NCBI GenBank assembly: GCA_002292265.1
Contig: DBBQ01000039.1
Location: 62,001 to 126,000, forward strand
Reading direction: 5' to 3'
Source: Flavobacteriaceae bacterium UBA980
GTDB taxonomy: Bacteria; Bacteroidota; Bacteroidia; Flavobacteriales; Flavobacteriaceae
Length of the DNA stretch: 64,000 nt
In this document: positions 61,753 through 64,000 of the stretch, piece after piece
How the letters are laid out: each line of letters opens with the position of its first letter
How positions within the stretch are numbered: the first letter of the stretch is position 1
Program-made: the position numbers and the translations under genes
Notes under the pieces: model-generated
Told to the model about the DNA's origin: nothing
Databases searched by the model: none
Seen by the model: the letters and a program-made list of their open reading frames with translations, nothing else

Positions 61753-63303
61753 CTACCGCATCCCTCCTTTCCTGTTTGGACTTCTTTTTTTGGGCCAAAT
61801 CATTTGTTTTCCTGTTCTTTTACTGACAGGTAATACACTTTTTTCTCGAGAACTTTTTTCGGGATCTTCAGAGGCCATGTAGGCTAGTAGTGCAGTTAGG
61901 ATGACATTGTTTTTAATATCGTCAAAGATAAGTTTGTCATAGGTGTCCCGGTTGGTGTGCCAGGTATAATCACGATAGGACCAATCCAGCGAACTTAGAT
62001 TAAAGGCAGGAGCACCAGCGGCTACAAAAGAGGCATAATCCGAACCTCCACCTCCAGGAGTACCTGGGAAAGTTGTTTCAATATGTTTTGTTACAGAAGT
62101 AGGGACTTTAGCAAGCCATTTCCCAAGATATTCATAGGCATGTAAATAGCCTTGCCCTGAAAGATTTACGACTCTCCCAGTCCCGTTGTCTTGATTAAAT
62201 ACGGCTTGAATGTTTGCGATAATTTCTGGATGATCTTCAACAAAAGCACGAGATCCGTTTAAACCTTGCTCTTCGCTCCCCCAGTGTCCAACAAGAATAG
62301 TTCGTTTGGGATTGGGATACATTTTTTTTAAGATTCTCATAGTTTCCATCATGACAAGAGATCCAGTACCATTATCTGTTGCACCAGTACCCCCGTCCCA
62401 GGAGTCAAAGTGAGCGGATAAAACCACATATTCTTCCGGTTTCTCCGTTCCTTTTATTTCCCCTATGGTATTGAAGGTAGGGACTTCTCCTAGTTCCTTA
62501 GAAAGTGCGGTTATATTTATTACAGGTTTTTGACCTCTTGCGGCTAAGCGATACATTAGCGTGTAATCTTCCAACTCCAGACTCACTGTGGGGATGGCTT
62601 TGGTACGGGCACTAAAAATTTTACTGGTTCCAAAACCTCGTGACCAATAGGAACTGATTAGACCGGCAGCATCACTTTCTTCTAGGGCTTTTGCGATACT
62701 TCTTGAATTGTAGCCCGTGTTTTTGAGGTTGGTCCTCCACCTTTTATACAACGAATCCCGTTCGGTTTTCATTTTCTCAAAAGAATCCTTAATAGCAAAC
62801 TTTTCCCAATTGTAATCCGGTCTCCCAGTTGGCTCCATTCTTGAAATCAAAACGATTTTCCCCTTTACATTAGGGAGCCAGGACTTAAATTCTTCTGGGT
62901 TGGTTACCTCGGGCAAAATTATAACTTCTGCTGTTATTCCTTTTTTGGAAGTAGAAGGACTCCAGGCGAGTTGCGTTCCACGTAAACTCTGGACTCGAGG
63001 TTGTAACATATCGATATGCGATATTCCTCTTTCCCAACCTCGCCAAGTACCAAAACTTTCGTTTTTTGCTTCGATGCCCCATTGCGTGTATTTTCCTAAA
63101 GCCCAGTCGTGCGCTTTTTTCATTTGGGGCGTCCCTACTAATCTAGGGCCGATCCCGTCTAGTAATTCTTGGGCTAGAATTTCTAGTTGTGAATTTTCCT
63201 CAGCTTCTTTTATAATATCTTCTATTATTGATTCCTCTTGTGCAAAAGTAACTGTACCTAAAAGGAGCAATAAAAGACTTATACTAGTCGAGATCGTTTT
63301 CAT
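61753..63303 (-). CDS. secreted M28-family aminopeptidase
   Basis: 516-aa zinc peptidase with a signal peptide (SISLLLLLLGTVTFAQ). A PA-type insert precedes the catalytic domain. Metal and catalytic residues: SAHFDSWDGGTGATDNGTGSLVMME (H and D), GHWGSEEQGLNGSRAF (EE), FNQDNGTGR (D), and a final His in DYTWHTNRDTYDKL. It resembles the plasma glutamate carboxypeptidase-like group. A basic C-terminal tail (WPKKRSPNRKGGMR) extends past the domain, as in other flavobacterial members. Confidence 0.9.
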   Translation of the reverse strand: MKTISTSISLLLLLLGTVTFAQEESIIEDIIKEAEENSQLEILAQELLDGIGPRLVGTPQMKKAHDWALGKYTQWGIEAKNESFGTWRGWERGISHIDMLQPRVQSLRGTQLAWSPSTSKKGITAEVIILPEVTNPEEFKSWLPNVKGKIVLISRMEPTGRPDYNWEKFAIKDSFEKMKTERDSLYKRWRTNLKNTGYNSRSIAKALEESDAAGLISSYWSRGFGTSKIFSARTKAIPTVSLELEDYTLMYRLAARGQKPVINITALSKELGEVPTFNTIGEIKGTEKPEEYVVLSAHFDSWDGGTGATDNGTGSLVMMETMRILKKMYPNPKRTILVGHWGSEEQGLNGSRAFVEDHPEIIANIQAVFNQDNGTGRVVNLSGQGYLHAYEYLGKWLAKVPTSVTKHIETTFPGTPGGGGSDYASFVAAGAPAFNLSSLDWSYRDYTWHTNRDTYDKLIFDDIKNNVILTALLAYMASEDPEKSSREKSVLPVSKRTGKQMIWPKKRSPNRKGGMR

Positions 63304-63418
63304 ACTTTGTTGATTTAATATGGAAAAGTAAACCTTAAAAGTATTAAAATTAACAGACTTCTAGATTGAGTATCCCTGAATGTTCTTCCCGAAATTTTGA
63401 AAAGGGTAGTTTGGTGGA

Positions 63419-63532
63419 TTAAGAATTGTGTTTTTTCTTACCGAATTTTTGTCTCAATACGATTCGAAAGTAAAAGTAGATATAAATCAAAAAGACTATA
63501 CATCCGACAATAAACATGACTTTATTATTCAT
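63419..63532 (-). CDS. 37-aa single-helix membrane microprotein
   Basis: ATG 63532 to TAA 63419. VMFIVGCIVFLIYIYFYFRIVL is a complete membrane helix, followed by a basic tail (RQKFGKKKH), so the C-terminus should be cytoplasmic. It lies 6 bp after the stop of the membrane protein at 63539 on the same strand, suggesting co-transcription. Short membrane proteins of this layout are common in flavobacteria, but no function is known. Confidence 0.5.
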   Translation of the reverse strand: MNNKVMFIVGCIVFLIYIYFYFRIVLRQKFGKKKHNS

Positions 63533-63538
63533 AATCTC

Positions 63539-63901
63539 TTATTTTGAATCTTTTCTTCTTTGTCTAATGGCAATAGCAAAACCTAAAATGGTTACCGGCC
63601 AAAGACCGACATACAAACCTTCGAGTTGTTGTCCTGAAAACCAGAGATAAATTGAATAGAGAAAGCTTAAAAACGCTAACAGTATGGGATAATATTTTTC
63701 AAGAAATTTCATATTACGTAAGTTAGGTAAATTATATGTAAAAAGATAGATCCATGCACACAAATGCATAGTAAAGAGAATAATCCATGTCGTAACAAAT
63801 AAAAAAATTATCGGGTTGGTCTTAGATTCTCCCTTAGTGGTCTTAGGGTCTGTGTCTTTGAGGTCTTGGTTTTTATTGTATATTCGCACCACGTTGTTCA
63901 C
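63539..63901 (-). CDS. membrane protein of unknown function
   Basis: 120 aa from GTG 63901; the frame has no earlier ATG nearby. A charged N-terminus (about 30 residues) precedes three hydrophobic helices (PIIFLFVTTWIILFTMHLCAW, YPILLAFLSFLYSIYLW, VGLWPVTILGFAIAI) and a basic end (RQRRKDSK). No family is recognised. Confidence 0.55.
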   Translation of the reverse strand: MNNVVRIYNKNQDLKDTDPKTTKGESKTNPIIFLFVTTWIILFTMHLCAWIYLFTYNLPNLRNMKFLEKYYPILLAFLSFLYSIYLWFSGQQLEGLYVGLWPVTILGFAIAIRQRRKDSK

Positions 63902-63962
63902 GCAACGGAATAACTTAAAGGATTTGTTAAGTATGGTTGCTTTTCAAATCCTTTTTGCTTTT

Positions 63963-63987
63963 AAAAAAAACCCTCCACGCGGGAGGG
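63963..63987 (-). terminator. intrinsic terminator of a minus-strand unit beyond the right edge
   Basis: On the minus strand CCCTCC (63987-63982) pairs with GGAGGG (63976-63971) around a 5-nt loop and is followed by T8. It would end a transcript entering from the right of the window. Confidence 0.75.
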
Positions 63988-64000
63988 AGAATTTGATTTT

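Noticed and set aside
61547..61798. 83-codon minus-strand frame downstream of the M28 peptidase
   Set aside because: It overlaps the peptidase end in another frame and has no recognisable domain; a tentative reading as a nuclease remnant could not be supported.

Overview
The window looks like chromosomal DNA of a marine member of the Flavobacteriaceae (Bacteroidetes). It is AT-rich and has almost no Shine-Dalgarno-type leaders. Two promoters carry the Bacteroidetes-type -7 motif TAnnTTTG. The DnaE has a proofreading exonuclease domain fused at its N-terminus. OmpA/TSP3, DUF5916 and DUF6428 proteins and a CruF/CrtD/CrtA-type carotenoid set are present. The species cannot be named from sequence alone. 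No prophage, integrative element, CRISPR array or rRNA operon is seen; the only mobile-type gene is a single REP-associated tyrosine transposase (RAYT).

Layout. (1) 1-6336: an AddAB-like helicase/nuclease pair, with an OmpA-family outer-membrane gene between the two halves that is frameshifted at a G8 tract. (2) 6.4-13.6 kb: an EF-hand membrane protein, a solitary phytoene desaturase (crtI), a ThuA-like protein, and a tight crtA-crtD-cruF-lipoprotein run that should modify the acyclic end of monocyclic carotenoids (myxol/saproxanthin type). (3) 13.6-19.8 kb: stress and housekeeping genes (PA2169-like bundle, SDR, CBS pair, histone-deacetylase fold, MetG, YraN, an ACT-domain protein). (4) 19.8-28.8 kb: a DNA-repair operon on the minus strand, exonuclease > ATP-dependent ligase > Lhr-like helicase > PdeM phosphoesterase > Mfd, with 4-bp overlaps between its first four genes. 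(5) 28.8-34.5 kb: RAYT, dnaE, thioredoxin, tRNA-Asp. (6) 34.6-42 kb: PepSY-like protein, a sterol desaturase pseudogene with an internal deletion, DUF5916, methyltransferase/M24 peptidase, HxlR regulator, MFS transporter. (7) 42-47.7 kb: a D-aminoacylase/alpha-beta hydrolase pair, an arsR-DUF6428-arsC-like operon with a palindromic operator, and a sugar isomerase lipoprotein. (8) 48-52 kb: AlkB-like monooxygenase, several very small membrane or coiled-coil genes, and a cupin-SDR pair. (9) 52-64 kb: sulfatase, DUF1080 hydrolase, DoxX-like protein, GNAT remnant, a complete RND efflux operon, M28 peptidase, and small membrane proteins.

The observations most worth a second look are: the homopolymer frameshift in ompA; palindromes inside the RAYT coding region that share a 12-mer with a long hairpin upstream of the carotenoid operon; genes whose family similarity extends upstream of any ATG/GTG/TTG (mfd, yraN, possibly the MFS gene); two genes decaying by internal deletion; Mfd placed at the end of the ligase-associated repair operon; and an EF-hand joined to a DUF6090-like membrane protein. 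I see no single, clearly new multi-gene system; most of the window is recognisable flavobacterial gene content.
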